From contig JAAFHL010000006.1 in NCBI GenBank assembly GCA_013298365.1, positions 1 through 36,477 on the forward strand: a stretch of DNA of 36,477 bases, written 5' to 3'. The DNA comes from Bacteroidota bacterium. Its GTDB lineage: Bacteria; Bacteroidota; Bacteroidia; J057. The notes under the pieces are model-generated. The model made no database searches. It saw only the letters and a list, made by a program, of their open reading frames with translations, and was not told where the DNA came from. Positions 7,808 through 15,877 of this stretch are shown one piece after another (the first letter of the stretch is position 1; each line of letters begins with the position of its first letter). The translations under genes and the position numbers were made by a program.

Positions 7808-7832
7808 TTAGTCGTACTTATAGACACAAAAA

Positions 7833-8822
7833 ATGTTCCTACAACGCTGCATAGAACTTGCACTTAAAGCCGACAGCCGCACATTTCCCAATCCCAAAGT
7901 TGGGGCTGTGATTGTATATGAAGGCAAAATCATTGGGGAAGGCTATCACGAATATGCGGGCGGTCCTCATGCAGAGGTAAACGCTGTTGCTTCTGTGCAG
8001 GACAAATCTTTGTTGCCGCATAGCACGATTTATGTGAGTTTAGAGCCTTGCAATCATTTTGGTAAAACACCGCCTTGCGTAAATCTTATTTTGGAACACA
8101 AAATCCCTAAGGTTGTGGTAGGTTGCCTTGACCCAAATCCACAAGTAGCAGGAAAAGGCATTGTAAGGTTGCGTGAAAACGGCGTAGAAGTACATGTAGC
8201 GGAAAATGTAGCAGCTTTTCAGGCAATTAATAACGTGTTTTTTTGCAATCAAATCGAAAAAAGACCCTATATTGTGCTAAAATGGGCGGAGTCGCAAGAT
8301 GGTTTTATTGCGCCACTTCCGCCACGCCCTTATCCCATTTCTGACAAAGAAAACAGCCTTTTTGTACATCATTTGCGGGCAAAACATCATGCCATTATGA
8401 TTGGGGCAAATACGGCACGCATTGATAATCCGCAACTTACGGTCAGAAAAGTAGTAGGAAAATCGCCGATTCGTATTGTGTGGGACAAAAACCTGCAACT
8501 TCCCCAAGATTTACATCTTTTTATAGATGGCAATGAAACCATTGTGTTAAATGTGCATAAAAATGAAAAAGTTGGGAATGTCCGCTATTATATCCCTTCC
8601 CAGCATGTAGCATGGGAAAATATACATATCATGGCAAAATGCTTGTTTGAAGAAGTCGGAATATGCAGCATTTTGGTAGAAGGGGGGCAAAATTTGTTGC
8701 AGCAGTTTATTGATGCAAAATTGTATGACGAAGTGCATCGTTTTGTAGGAAAAATACGTTTTGAAAAAGGAATTGCTGCGCCTTTACTTTCATTGAGAAA
8801 TGAAAAACAGGGTGAGTTGTAG
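7833..8822 (+). CDS. ribD: Bifunctional riboflavin deaminase/reductase RibD
   Basis: A 329-aa protein. The N-terminal zinc-dependent deaminase domain shows HAE at residues 46-48 and PCxHxGKTPPC with the zinc ligands C73 and C82. The C-terminal reductase domain begins near residue 140 (RPYIVLKWAESQDGFIA) and contains the LVEGGQNLL segment. It converts the pyrimidine intermediate formed by GTP cyclohydrolase II, by deamination and then NADPH-dependent reduction, in flavin synthesis. Length fits the family, slightly short at the C-terminus. No other rib genes are in the window. It is convergent with the ABC ATPase gene, 36 bp away. Confidence 0.95.
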   Translation: MFLQRCIELALKADSRTFPNPKVGAVIVYEGKIIGEGYHEYAGGPHAEVNAVASVQDKSLLPHSTIYVSLEPCNHFGKTPPCVNLILEHKIPKVVVGCLDPNPQVAGKGIVRLRENGVEVHVAENVAAFQAINNVFFCNQIEKRPYIVLKWAESQDGFIAPLPPRPYPISDKENSLFVHHLRAKHHAIMIGANTARIDNPQLTVRKVVGKSPIRIVWDKNLQLPQDLHLFIDGNETIVLNVHKNEKVGNVRYYIPSQHVAWENIHIMAKCLFEEVGICSILVEGGQNLLQQFIDAKLYDEVHRFVGKIRFEKGIAAPLLSLRNEKQGEL

Positions 8823-8858
8823 TGAAATTAAAGGTATAAAGGTGCAAAGAAAATAAGC

Positions 8859-9569
8859 TCAATATTTTATCCCAAATACTTTTTCCCATATATCTGCCCT
8901 ATTTTTGCCCATTTCTCCCTGCCAAACTATCTGCCCATTAGCCACCCCCCAAAGCATGGCATTTTCTGGCAAATATTCTATATCATGGGTAATACAAATT
9001 ATCGTTTTACCATGTTGTATTAAAGTAGGTAAAAAATCATATAACCATTTTTTGTTAAAAGGGTCAAGCGACTGTGCAGGTTCATCTAACAGTAAAATAG
9101 GTGTTTCTTGCGTCAAAGCTCTTGCAATACACACTTTTTGCAACTCACCTCCTGAAAGGGTTTGCACATTTTGTGTTACAAGTGTTTCCAAGTTGAGTAA
9201 GGCTATATATTTTTGGGCAATCGCTTTATCTACCGTATCAAAATTGCCCAACCAATTTAAATAGGGAAACCTACCCATCAAAATATACTCAAAAACAGGG
9301 ACTTCCACAGGTACACTTTGCATTTGCGATACAAAGGCAATCTTCTGCGCACGAACTTTTGCCGAAAGTGTTGCGATTAAATTGCCCATAATGGAGATGT
9401 TTTCGCCTTCTTTTTCAATACCTGCAATACATTTCAGTAAAGAACTTTTTCCACTTCCATTACGCCCCACACAGAAATGCAACTTCCCCATATCAAAAAC
9501 AGCAGATACATCTCGCAAGATATATCTGCCGTTGCGCATCAACTGCAAACCATTGATGTCAATACTCAT
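8859..9569 (-). CDS. FecE/BtuD-like ABC transporter ATP-binding protein
   Basis: A 236-aa ABC ATPase. Walker A is GRNGSGKSS, the signature LSGGELQKVCIARAL, Walker B ILLLDEPAQSLDP, and the switch histidine lies in ICITHD. The resemblance is to the iron-siderophore/cobalamin class. The ATG at 9569 (MSIDINGLQL) is chosen because the frame upstream overlaps the DUF2795 gene and lacks homology-like content. It overlaps that gene by 11 nt, implying translational coupling. No permease or binding protein is adjacent, so it is an orphan here; its membrane partner must lie elsewhere. Confidence 0.85.
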   Translation of the reverse strand: MSIDINGLQLMRNGRYILRDVSAVFDMGKLHFCVGRNGSGKSSLLKCIAGIEKEGENISIMGNLIATLSAKVRAQKIAFVSQMQSVPVEVPVFEYILMGRFPYLNWLGNFDTVDKAIAQKYIALLNLETLVTQNVQTLSGGELQKVCIARALTQETPILLLDEPAQSLDPFNKKWLYDFLPTLIQHGKTIICITHDIEYLPENAMLWGVANGQIVWQGEMGKNRADIWEKVFGIKY

Positions 9570-9780
9570 CTTCGTTAAATAGAAAATCTTCTTTTGAAGG
9601 ATAATCTGGCCAAATTTCTTCGATATTCTCGTAAGGCGTTTCATCTTCTGGCAATTCCTCAAGATTTTCAATTACCTCTAACGGCGCACCTGAGCGTTGA
9701 GCATAGTCTATCAATTCTTCTCTTGTTGCAGCCCAAGGCGCATCTTCAAGATATGTGGCAAGTTCTAGTGTCCAGTACAT
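9559..9780 (-). CDS. DUF2795 small acidic protein
   Basis: A 73-aa acidic protein beginning MYWTLELATYLEDAPWAATR, with a central LIDYAQRSGAPLEVIENL and an acidic tail containing EEIWPDYPSKEDFLF. I recognise this as the short DUF2795 protein that is strongly conserved across Bacteroidota. Function unknown. It overlaps the downstream ABC ATPase start by 11 nt, so the two are probably co-transcribed. Confidence 0.9.
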   Translation of the reverse strand: MYWTLELATYLEDAPWAATREELIDYAQRSGAPLEVIENLEELPEDETPYENIEEIWPDYPSKEDFLFNEDEY

Positions 9781-9920
9781 ATTTATTTAGTTGATAATGA
9801 AAAATAAAAATTTTATTTTTTGGGAGTGCAAAAATAAACTTTTTTTTTAGATTACAAATATATTTTTTTGCTTTTTTATTTTTATCCCTAAACCTGCTTT
9901 ATTCCCTCCCAAAAATAGTG

Positions 9921-9928
9921 TAACTTTG
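9921..9928 (+). promoter_or_regulatory. -7 promoter element for purQ-nadC
   Basis: TAACTTTG matches TAnnTTTG and lies 29 nt before the purQ start, in a very AT-rich gap. No convincing TTG occurs at the expected upstream distance, so only the -7 part is called. Confidence 0.55.
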
Positions 9929-9956
9929 CAGCCTGAAACAATTAACCATTATAAAA

Positions 9957-10637
9957 ATGAAATTTGGCGTAATTACTTTTCCGGGTAGCAACTGCGACCA
10001 CGATTTGATTCATAGCCTAAGACACAATTTAGGGCAAGAAGTCGTTTCTCTTTGGCACAAAGATACCGATTTGAAGGGCTGTGATTTTGTCTTTTTGCCA
10101 GGCGGCTTTTCGTATGGAGACTATTTGCGTTCAGGCGCAATCGCTCGCTTTTCGCCCATCATGGACGAGGTTGTACGTCATGCGCAAAGAGGGGGCTATG
10201 TGATGGGGATATGCAATGGTTTTCAAATACTTACCGAAGCAGGTTTGCTTGAAGGTGCTTTGATTCGCAATGTATCTACTCGTTTTGCTTGTAAAAATGT
10301 ACATATTCTGCCGCAAACACATAGCAATATTTTGACCCAAAAACTCGAAAATCGTGCCTATAAAGTCCCGATTGCCCATGCAGAAGGCAATTATTATTGT
10401 GATGTAAATACGCTTGATTCCCTCAAAACGAACGAGCAAATTTTGTTCCGTTATTGCGATGCAAACGGTAATATCAATGCCGAGGCAAATCCAAATGGTA
10501 GCTTAGAAAATATCGCAGGTATTTGCAATAAAGGCAAAAATGTATTTGGTATGATGCCACACCCCGAAAGAGCAAGCGATAGCATTTTGGGCAATATTGA
10601 TGGAAAATTTATTCTTGAATCGGTTCTAAGCATTTAA
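9957..10637 (+). CDS. purQ: Phosphoribosylformylglycinamidine synthase, glutaminase subunit
   Basis: A 226-aa class I glutamine amidotransferase. The catalytic triad is visible as C86 in GICNGFQIL and H202/E204 in MMPHPERA. The N-terminus, GVITFPGSNCDHD, is diagnostic for PurQ. It supplies ammonia to PurL for the conversion of FGAR to FGAM in de novo purine synthesis. It is followed after 12 bp by nadC, so the two are probably co-transcribed. The presence of a separate PurQ implies a small-type PurL plus PurS elsewhere, inferred from family knowledge. Confidence 0.95.
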   Translation: MKFGVITFPGSNCDHDLIHSLRHNLGQEVVSLWHKDTDLKGCDFVFLPGGFSYGDYLRSGAIARFSPIMDEVVRHAQRGGYVMGICNGFQILTEAGLLEGALIRNVSTRFACKNVHILPQTHSNILTQKLENRAYKVPIAHAEGNYYCDVNTLDSLKTNEQILFRYCDANGNINAEANPNGSLENIAGICNKGKNVFGMMPHPERASDSILGNIDGKFILESVLSI

Positions 10638-10649
10638 TCTTGACGGAAT

Positions 10650-11501
10650 ATGGATTTTCTTCATCACAAAGAAACGGATAGAATCATTCATGATGCTTTT
10701 CGAGAAGACATAGGTACGGGCGATGTTACCGCACTCTCTACGATTGCCGCAAACAATATTTCCAAAGCAAAATGCCTTATCAAAGATGATGGCATTTTGG
10801 CAGGCGTTGCTTTTACACAAAGGGCTTTTCAGCTATTAGACCCTACTTTGGAAATGGAGATTCTGCTCACAGACGGGACCCCTGTCAAAAAAGGAGACAT
10901 TGCTTTCTTTGTTTCTGGCAAAACAAGGTCTATTCTTTCTGCGGAAAGAGTGATTCTCAATGTGATGCAAAGAATGAGCGGCATTGCAACTCAAACCCAA
11001 AAAATTGTAAAATTATTGGAGGGAACAAAATGTCGAGTCTTAGATACCCGCAAAACAACGCCTTTGATACGTCATTTGGAAAAATGGGCGGTCTCTATTG
11101 GCGGCGGCACAAATCACCGCTTCGGTTTGTATGACATGGTGATGATAAAAGACAATCATCACGATTATGCGGGCGGAATTACGGCGGCAGTGACGGCTTG
11201 CAAGCAATATTTGACAGAAAATAATTTGAGCCTGCGCATCGAAGTAGAAACCCGCAACCTTGCCGAAGTTGCCGAAGTATTAGCGATTGGGGGCATAGAC
11301 GTAATTATGCTTGACAACATGGACATTGAAACCATGCGCAAAGCCGTAGAAATGATAGATGGACAGGTAGAAGTTGAGGCTTCGGGGGGCATTACCGCAG
11401 AAACAATTCCTGCGATTGCTGCCACAGGCGTAGATTTTATTTCCATGGGCGCACTCACACATTCTGTTAAAAGCTTAGATATTAGTCTGAAAGCAGTATA
11501 G
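10650..11501 (+). CDS. nadC: Nicotinate-nucleotide pyrophosphorylase (carboxylating)
   Basis: A 283-aa quinolinate phosphoribosyltransferase of normal length. The recognisable segments are EDIGTGDVT near the N-terminus, LNVMQRMSGIAT, the active-site stretch LDTRKTTPLIRHLEKWAV with GGGTNHRFGLYD, MIKDNHH, and EVEASGGIT near the end. It makes nicotinate mononucleotide from quinolinate and PRPP in NAD synthesis. It lies directly behind purQ, and the palindrome at 11504 begins right after its stop codon. Confidence 0.95.
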   Translation: MDFLHHKETDRIIHDAFREDIGTGDVTALSTIAANNISKAKCLIKDDGILAGVAFTQRAFQLLDPTLEMEILLTDGTPVKKGDIAFFVSGKTRSILSAERVILNVMQRMSGIATQTQKIVKLLEGTKCRVLDTRKTTPLIRHLEKWAVSIGGGTNHRFGLYDMVMIKDNHHDYAGGITAAVTACKQYLTENNLSLRIEVETRNLAEVAEVLAIGGIDVIMLDNMDIETMRKAVEMIDGQVEVEASGGITAETIPAIAATGVDFISMGALTHSVKSLDISLKAV

Positions 11502-11503
11502 TC

Positions 11504-11550
11504 CTTGATGTAACATGTCATTTTTCTAAAAAATGACATGTTACATCAAG
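11504..11550. repeat. Perfect 22-bp inverted repeat with 3-nt loop
   Basis: 11504-11525 is the exact reverse complement of 11529-11550, with loop CTA. It begins 3 nt after the nadC stop codon and separates nadC from the ABC permease. The stem contains the half-site TGATGTAACATGTCA. There is no U-run after either arm, so it is not a textbook terminator, but it may still end or stabilise the purQ-nadC transcript. A binding site or a dispersed repeat is the alternative. Confidence 0.85.
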
Positions 11551-11607
11551 AACAAATAAACACTTTTGCGTTGATGTACGTTTAAATCTATATAAATACT
11601 GCAAAAA

Positions 11608-12735
11608 ATGATAAAAACAGCCTTCAAATTTCTGCTCTACGACAAAGCCAAATCTTTTGGCGCACTGATGGGAGTCGTTATTTCTACCTTTTTGATTGGG
11701 CAGCAGGTAGGGGTTTTTACCTTTTTGACCAATAGCATGAATGTTTTGGCACGCATGAACCCCGAATATATATGGGTCATAGATAGCCGTACCGAAAATG
11801 TAAATTCATTGGGTTCGCTTGACATGCGTATTGCACGACAAATGGAGTCATTTCCTGGTGTAAAAAAAGTGCATCCTGTGTATATTAGTGGCGCATTAGT
11901 GCAGTTTCCTGATGGAGAAACATCGGGTATTCAACTAATTGGCTTAAATGCGCCTGAATTTGTTGGGCAACCACAAGCGCAAAATATTATAGAGGGGAAA
12001 ATGTCAGACTTGCTGCCTGATGGTGCAGTTTGTGTAGATATTTTTGACAAAAGAATTTTTCGTAGTACGGAATTAGGCACTTCTTTTGAAATCAATAAAA
12101 GAAAAGTACACATAGCCGCCCGCACAAAAGGCGTAAGAGCATTTGGCGGCTCACTCGTTTATACGACTATCGAAAGGGCAAGAATGCTCACAAAAGCCTC
12201 GCCAAATGCGACAAGTGCTTTTTTGGTGGAGGCAATGTCTGGCATAGACCAAAATAAAATCGTCAAAGACATCAATCAAAATATTTATGGGGTAAAGGCT
12301 TGGAAAGGCGAAGAACTTGCTTCAAGCACCGTTTCTATTATCTTGAAAACCACAAGTATCGCCACTTCCGTAGGCACATTGGTTATTTTTGCCTTGATTG
12401 CCGGCTTCTTTATCATCGGACTCACATTGTATTCTGCCGCAGTAGATAGGCTCAAAGATTATGGCACAATGAAGGCAATCGGTGCAACAAATGGCTATAT
12501 TCGCCGCCTGATTTATACACAAGCCTTTATCTTTGCGCTATTTGGCTTCGGAATCGGGTATTTATTAATGACAGCCTTCAAAAATGCAATTGCTAACTCT
12601 GGTCTCCTTTTTGATTATACCCCCCAATTTTTGGCAATGTTTTTCTGTGTAATTTTGTTGATTTCGTTAGGCGGTGCGTCTTTTGCTGTTCGGAGAATCA
12701 TCAAATTAGAGCCTGCGGAGGTGTTTAGGTTTTAA
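11608..12735 (+). CDS. DevC/MacB-like ABC transporter permease
   Basis: A 375-aa FtsX-fold permease. It has one N-terminal membrane segment (about 18-40), a periplasmic domain of roughly 210 residues, and three C-terminal membrane segments (from about 248, 292 and 338). The motif LKDYGTMKAIGATNGYIRRLI between them is the coupling region typical of MacB/DevC permeases. It has no ATPase domain of its own. A matching ATPase and membrane fusion lipoprotein occur at 21712-23528, 9 kb away, and could complete a DevABC-like tripartite exporter. The 3' end overlaps the convergent methyltransferase-like gene by 11 bp. Confidence 0.85.
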   Translation: MIKTAFKFLLYDKAKSFGALMGVVISTFLIGQQVGVFTFLTNSMNVLARMNPEYIWVIDSRTENVNSLGSLDMRIARQMESFPGVKKVHPVYISGALVQFPDGETSGIQLIGLNAPEFVGQPQAQNIIEGKMSDLLPDGAVCVDIFDKRIFRSTELGTSFEINKRKVHIAARTKGVRAFGGSLVYTTIERARMLTKASPNATSAFLVEAMSGIDQNKIVKDINQNIYGVKAWKGEELASSTVSIILKTTSIATSVGTLVIFALIAGFFIIGLTLYSAAVDRLKDYGTMKAIGATNGYIRRLIYTQAFIFALFGFGIGYLLMTAFKNAIANSGLLFDYTPQFLAMFFCVILLISLGGASFAVRRIIKLEPAEVFRF

Positions 12736-14857
12736 AAATGGCTAAATCGTCCCATTTTTCTGCTACCTCTTCCCCGCCATTCTTTCGCACCACAATGTCT
12801 CTCACCCAGTCTTCTATTTCCAAAAGTTTTTCTTCAGAAAAACTTTTCAAAGGCGTTTTTTCTAAAATTGCCAATAGATTCTGTGCTGAAATAACGCCGC
12901 ATGTTAAGCCAATATATCGCTGATAGGTAGCAGAATTAAGCCAAGCGACTACATAATGTTTAGAAATATTAGGATTTAACCTGATGCCATAGATTTCTTT
13001 GGAGAATAAAAAAGCAGTGTCCGAAATCGTTGCGACTAATTTCCCCTGTTGATGCGTTACGTAAACCCAATTTTCGCCTATAAACTCCGACTTTCTTTGC
13101 TGCCATTCTGGAAAATCAATGGGCATATAACGTTGTTGAAAATGAATATGAAAAGGAGAAATATCTTTGCCTTTGATGAGCTTAATTCCGTCATTTTCAG
13201 TCATGTTTTTTTGTGAAATGCTCATGCCACGCACGATTTCAGCGCAAGAAGCAAGTGAAAAACATTCTTTTTCTATCTCAAAAATAAAGGATTGTGTTGC
13301 TACCGGCAAGTCAATTTCGATGGCATAATTGGATTGTGGCGAAATATATTTTCTGCCAATTTCATGTTTTATCTTACCTGTTTCCGCATCAAAAATGGCA
13401 ATTTCTGCCGAAAAAACAGGCGCATTTTGTGCGATAAAATAGCATTTTTCATCAGAAATGTTGCCGATTGTTTGCAAATTCATGTTCTCTAATAGATGTG
13501 AACGAATTTCAACAGCATCATTTTTCTGCAAAAAAGCAGTAGGTAAAATAAGGGCTGCATATCCTGATGAAAGCAAACATTTTGTCAAAATTTGTTCGCA
13601 AAAACGCTGATAAGGTGCATTTTTCCATACATATTTTTGGCTATTTCGAGGCAAATCGGGCAGTGTTTCAGGGGAAATATCAGATAATACAACATTTGTC
13701 CCTTGGAAAACACCTTGTGTATCAGTCAATTCTGGAAAAGACAATGCCCAATCCAAAGGCGGAAGCTCATTTTCTTGCAAACCTAAACTTCGTGCTATTT
13801 TTTCAATTTCTGCTTGTAAATCGGTTTTTTCCTGCGAGGTTTCGTAGCTTATTTCTATTTCAAATAAGGTATCAAGTGCATATTTTTGATGAAAAGTAGC
13901 CTTCATTTTTTGCAACAAATCAAAACGTTCATCATGGCGAGTAGCGATTTCGCAGATTTTTTGCTGCAATTTTTTTGCTTGTTTTTGATATGTATGTTGC
14001 TGCTGCACGTTGTATGTTTCCCGAGCTTTTTTGCGCAGGGCAAGCAAATTTTCCCAGTCGTTTTCTTTTTTACCTAAAAATGCCCAAGTCATTTCTGTGG
14101 AAAAACGACTTTGCAAAGGATTTCCATAAACAATATTCTGTTCAAAATCAGGCAATTCTACCAAATCACGATAATCTGTTTCTAAGGTATAATAAATATG
14201 CTGCGCCAATTCGCAAGCAAAAGCCTGTTTTGTTACCTGAATATGAAAGGAATTTCCACTTACTGCATAGACTTGCGTTAGCAAAAAACGCTTTTTTTCG
14301 CTAAAAATAGCCTCTTGCAACAACTGTGTTTCCGATTTAATTTTGCCTTCTTCCACAACCGTCATTTTCCCTGTCAAAGCATGTTGATAGGTAACTCGCC
14401 GTACAAGATTTGGCGCATAATATTCCCGTAAGGTATTGTCTCTCAAATCCCAACATTGCAATTCATCGCCGATGATTTTCATTTCAATTTGCAAAACTTT
14501 TCGTCCATCGGCATAAAAAAGCAAGGAAAGTTCCATTTTTGCCTGAATCCAAGCACGTATAAGGGCGGCAAGCAAAGTGCCTGTGCCGCAGTTGATGTCT
14601 AAAAAAGTGAGCTGATTGAGGGCAAAATTGAGTTCGGAAGGTTGTGGATATTTTTGTGCTATATTTCTAATATGCGCCCAATCTGTGTTTTGTGTAGCTA
14701 AAATAGGTTGCAAAACTTGGATAATTTGCTTTTGCAGCAGGTTTTTTACCAAGTTATTATGATAATTTGTCGAAAATGAATACAGAGAAGCACTAACGGC
14801 TTTGTAATCAGCCATCAATTTTTGAGGGAATTTAATATGCACATCTCGCTTTTCCAT
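12725..14857 (-). CDS. Eco57I/type IIG-like methyltransferase homologue, catalytic motif lost
   Basis: A 710-aa protein with the layout of large type IIG/Eco57I adenine methyltransferases. A motif I-like LDINCGTGTLL begins at D87, followed by a NIVYGNPLQSR segment (N246) that corresponds to the family's 'NIxxGNSL' strand. Next come DWALSFPEL, a GYAALILPTAFL strand, and a C-terminal target-recognition region (EIVRGMSISQKN, LIKGKDISPF, YVVAWLNSATYQRYI). The catalytic NPPY that should follow the FPE segment is replaced: residues 388-397 read NVVLSDISPE. The SAM-site acidic 'GVD' is also altered (YAVSGNS). I infer a protein that keeps DNA recognition but not methyl transfer. No nuclease domain is evident. 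It is convergent with the permease gene. Confidence 0.7.
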   Translation of the reverse strand: MEKRDVHIKFPQKLMADYKAVSASLYSFSTNYHNNLVKNLLQKQIIQVLQPILATQNTDWAHIRNIAQKYPQPSELNFALNQLTFLDINCGTGTLLAALIRAWIQAKMELSLLFYADGRKVLQIEMKIIGDELQCWDLRDNTLREYYAPNLVRRVTYQHALTGKMTVVEEGKIKSETQLLQEAIFSEKKRFLLTQVYAVSGNSFHIQVTKQAFACELAQHIYYTLETDYRDLVELPDFEQNIVYGNPLQSRFSTEMTWAFLGKKENDWENLLALRKKARETYNVQQQHTYQKQAKKLQQKICEIATRHDERFDLLQKMKATFHQKYALDTLFEIEISYETSQEKTDLQAEIEKIARSLGLQENELPPLDWALSFPELTDTQGVFQGTNVVLSDISPETLPDLPRNSQKYVWKNAPYQRFCEQILTKCLLSSGYAALILPTAFLQKNDAVEIRSHLLENMNLQTIGNISDEKCYFIAQNAPVFSAEIAIFDAETGKIKHEIGRKYISPQSNYAIEIDLPVATQSFIFEIEKECFSLASCAEIVRGMSISQKNMTENDGIKLIKGKDISPFHIHFQQRYMPIDFPEWQQRKSEFIGENWVYVTHQQGKLVATISDTAFLFSKEIYGIRLNPNISKHYVVAWLNSATYQRYIGLTCGVISAQNLLAILEKTPLKSFSEEKLLEIEDWVRDIVVRKNGGEEVAEKWDDLAIFKT

Positions 14858-14900
14858 ACATTATGCTAAGAATCAAAGCGCAAATGTATAATATTTTTAG

Positions 14901-14928
14901 TAAAAAGAAAATTAAATCTCATTTTTTT
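14901..14928. repeat. 28-bp dispersed direct repeat, copy A
   Basis: This stretch is identical to 20929-20956 (offset 6028 bp). Here it is intergenic, between the methyltransferase-like gene and the Rpn-type nuclease. The other copy spans the 3' end of the marR-type gene. The similarity continues a few bases upstream with one gap. Confidence 0.75.
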
Positions 14929-14959
14929 TATAAGAAAGCTGTCTATGAAAGAATAAAAT

Positions 14960-14990
14960 TTGATTGTTAAAATAGAATATCGTAAATTTG
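14960..14990 (+). promoter_or_regulatory. Bacteroidota-type promoter for the Rpn-type gene
   Basis: TTG at 14960-14962, a 20-nt spacer and TAAATTTG at 14983-14990. The start codon lies 32 nt downstream at 15022. Confidence 0.65.
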
Positions 14991-15021
14991 TAGTCAATTA
15001 TATAACAATAACTGTGGATTT

Positions 15022-15834
15022 ATGTTAGGGAGTTTAGATAATGAAGTGATATTCAAAAAGGCATTTACCGACAAAATTGTTTTTGAACATTTTGTTAAAG
15101 ACGTTTTGGGGCTTGATATAGAAATAGGAAAAATAGAAACGGAGAAGAAGTTTTCACCGCCGATAGGTTATGTTGATTTTGAAATAGATGTATTTGCTGA
15201 AACTGTGGACAAACGAGTAGCCGTAGAGCTTCAGAGAGCGCAATATGATTATAATTTTGACAGGTTTATGCACTATCTCCATATGTTGATAGCAGAGCAA
15301 CAAAAATCAGCTAAAAAATATAAGGTAACTCAAACCGTTTATATGATAGTCGTGATGACTTTGCCATATAAGTTTAATGATTTGACGGGAGAGGCTGTTC
15401 AAGAAGAAGTAATTATTACAAAATTTAGTTCAAAAAATCTTCAAGGAAAAGAAATAGATATTTATGCACATCAAATGACAACCTTGAATCCTAATCATCC
15501 GCACCCAGACACGCCACAGCGAGTGAGGGATTGGTTAGATTTAATCTATCAATCTATTCACAGTCCAGAAAGACCCAGCATTAATTTGCAAAATTTGGGG
15601 ATAAAACGTGCTGCGGATTTGATTGATTATGAGAAACTTACGCCCAAAGAATTGGCAGACGCAAAAAATAAAGAACAAGGGGAAGTGGTGAAAAGTATCT
15701 ATAAATTGGAAGCAACACGAGACGTGGCAAGAAAGTTATTAGACTTAGCTGTTTCCATGGATATAATTATTCAAAGCACAGGGCTAACAATTGATCAAAT
15801 AGAAAAGCTTAAAGAAGAATACATTTCTCGATAA
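15022..15834 (+). CDS. Rpn/PD-(D/E)XK nuclease family (putative transposase) protein
   Basis: A 270-aa protein of the PD-(D/E)XK 'transposase'/Rpn recombination-promoting nuclease group. The start DNEVIFKKAFTDKIVFEHFVK, the candidate catalytic residues in VDFEIDVFAE (D) and RVAVELQRAQ (E-x-Q), and the paired motif DRFMHYLHMLIAEQ are typical. The C-terminus carries the short helical 'GLTIDQIEKLKEEYI' tail seen in many members. Rpn proteins act as DNA endonucleases that promote recA-independent recombination in E. coli; here that is inferred only. It appears intact and has its own promoter. The neighbour across the divergent gap is the degenerate methyltransferase-like gene. Confidence 0.85.
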   Translation: MLGSLDNEVIFKKAFTDKIVFEHFVKDVLGLDIEIGKIETEKKFSPPIGYVDFEIDVFAETVDKRVAVELQRAQYDYNFDRFMHYLHMLIAEQQKSAKKYKVTQTVYMIVVMTLPYKFNDLTGEAVQEEVIITKFSSKNLQGKEIDIYAHQMTTLNPNHPHPDTPQRVRDWLDLIYQSIHSPERPSINLQNLGIKRAADLIDYEKLTPKELADAKNKEQGEVVKSIYKLEATRDVARKLLDLAVSMDIIIQSTGLTIDQIEKLKEEYISR

Positions 15835-15877
15835 AATTATTTTTGAATATAACAAAAAAAGTATCTGCCTCTCTTTA

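Noticed and set aside
13567-14304. Plus-strand ORFs of about 110 aa opposite the methyltransferase-like gene
   Set aside because: The opposite strand is one open 710-codon gene with recognisable motif order; these have none.
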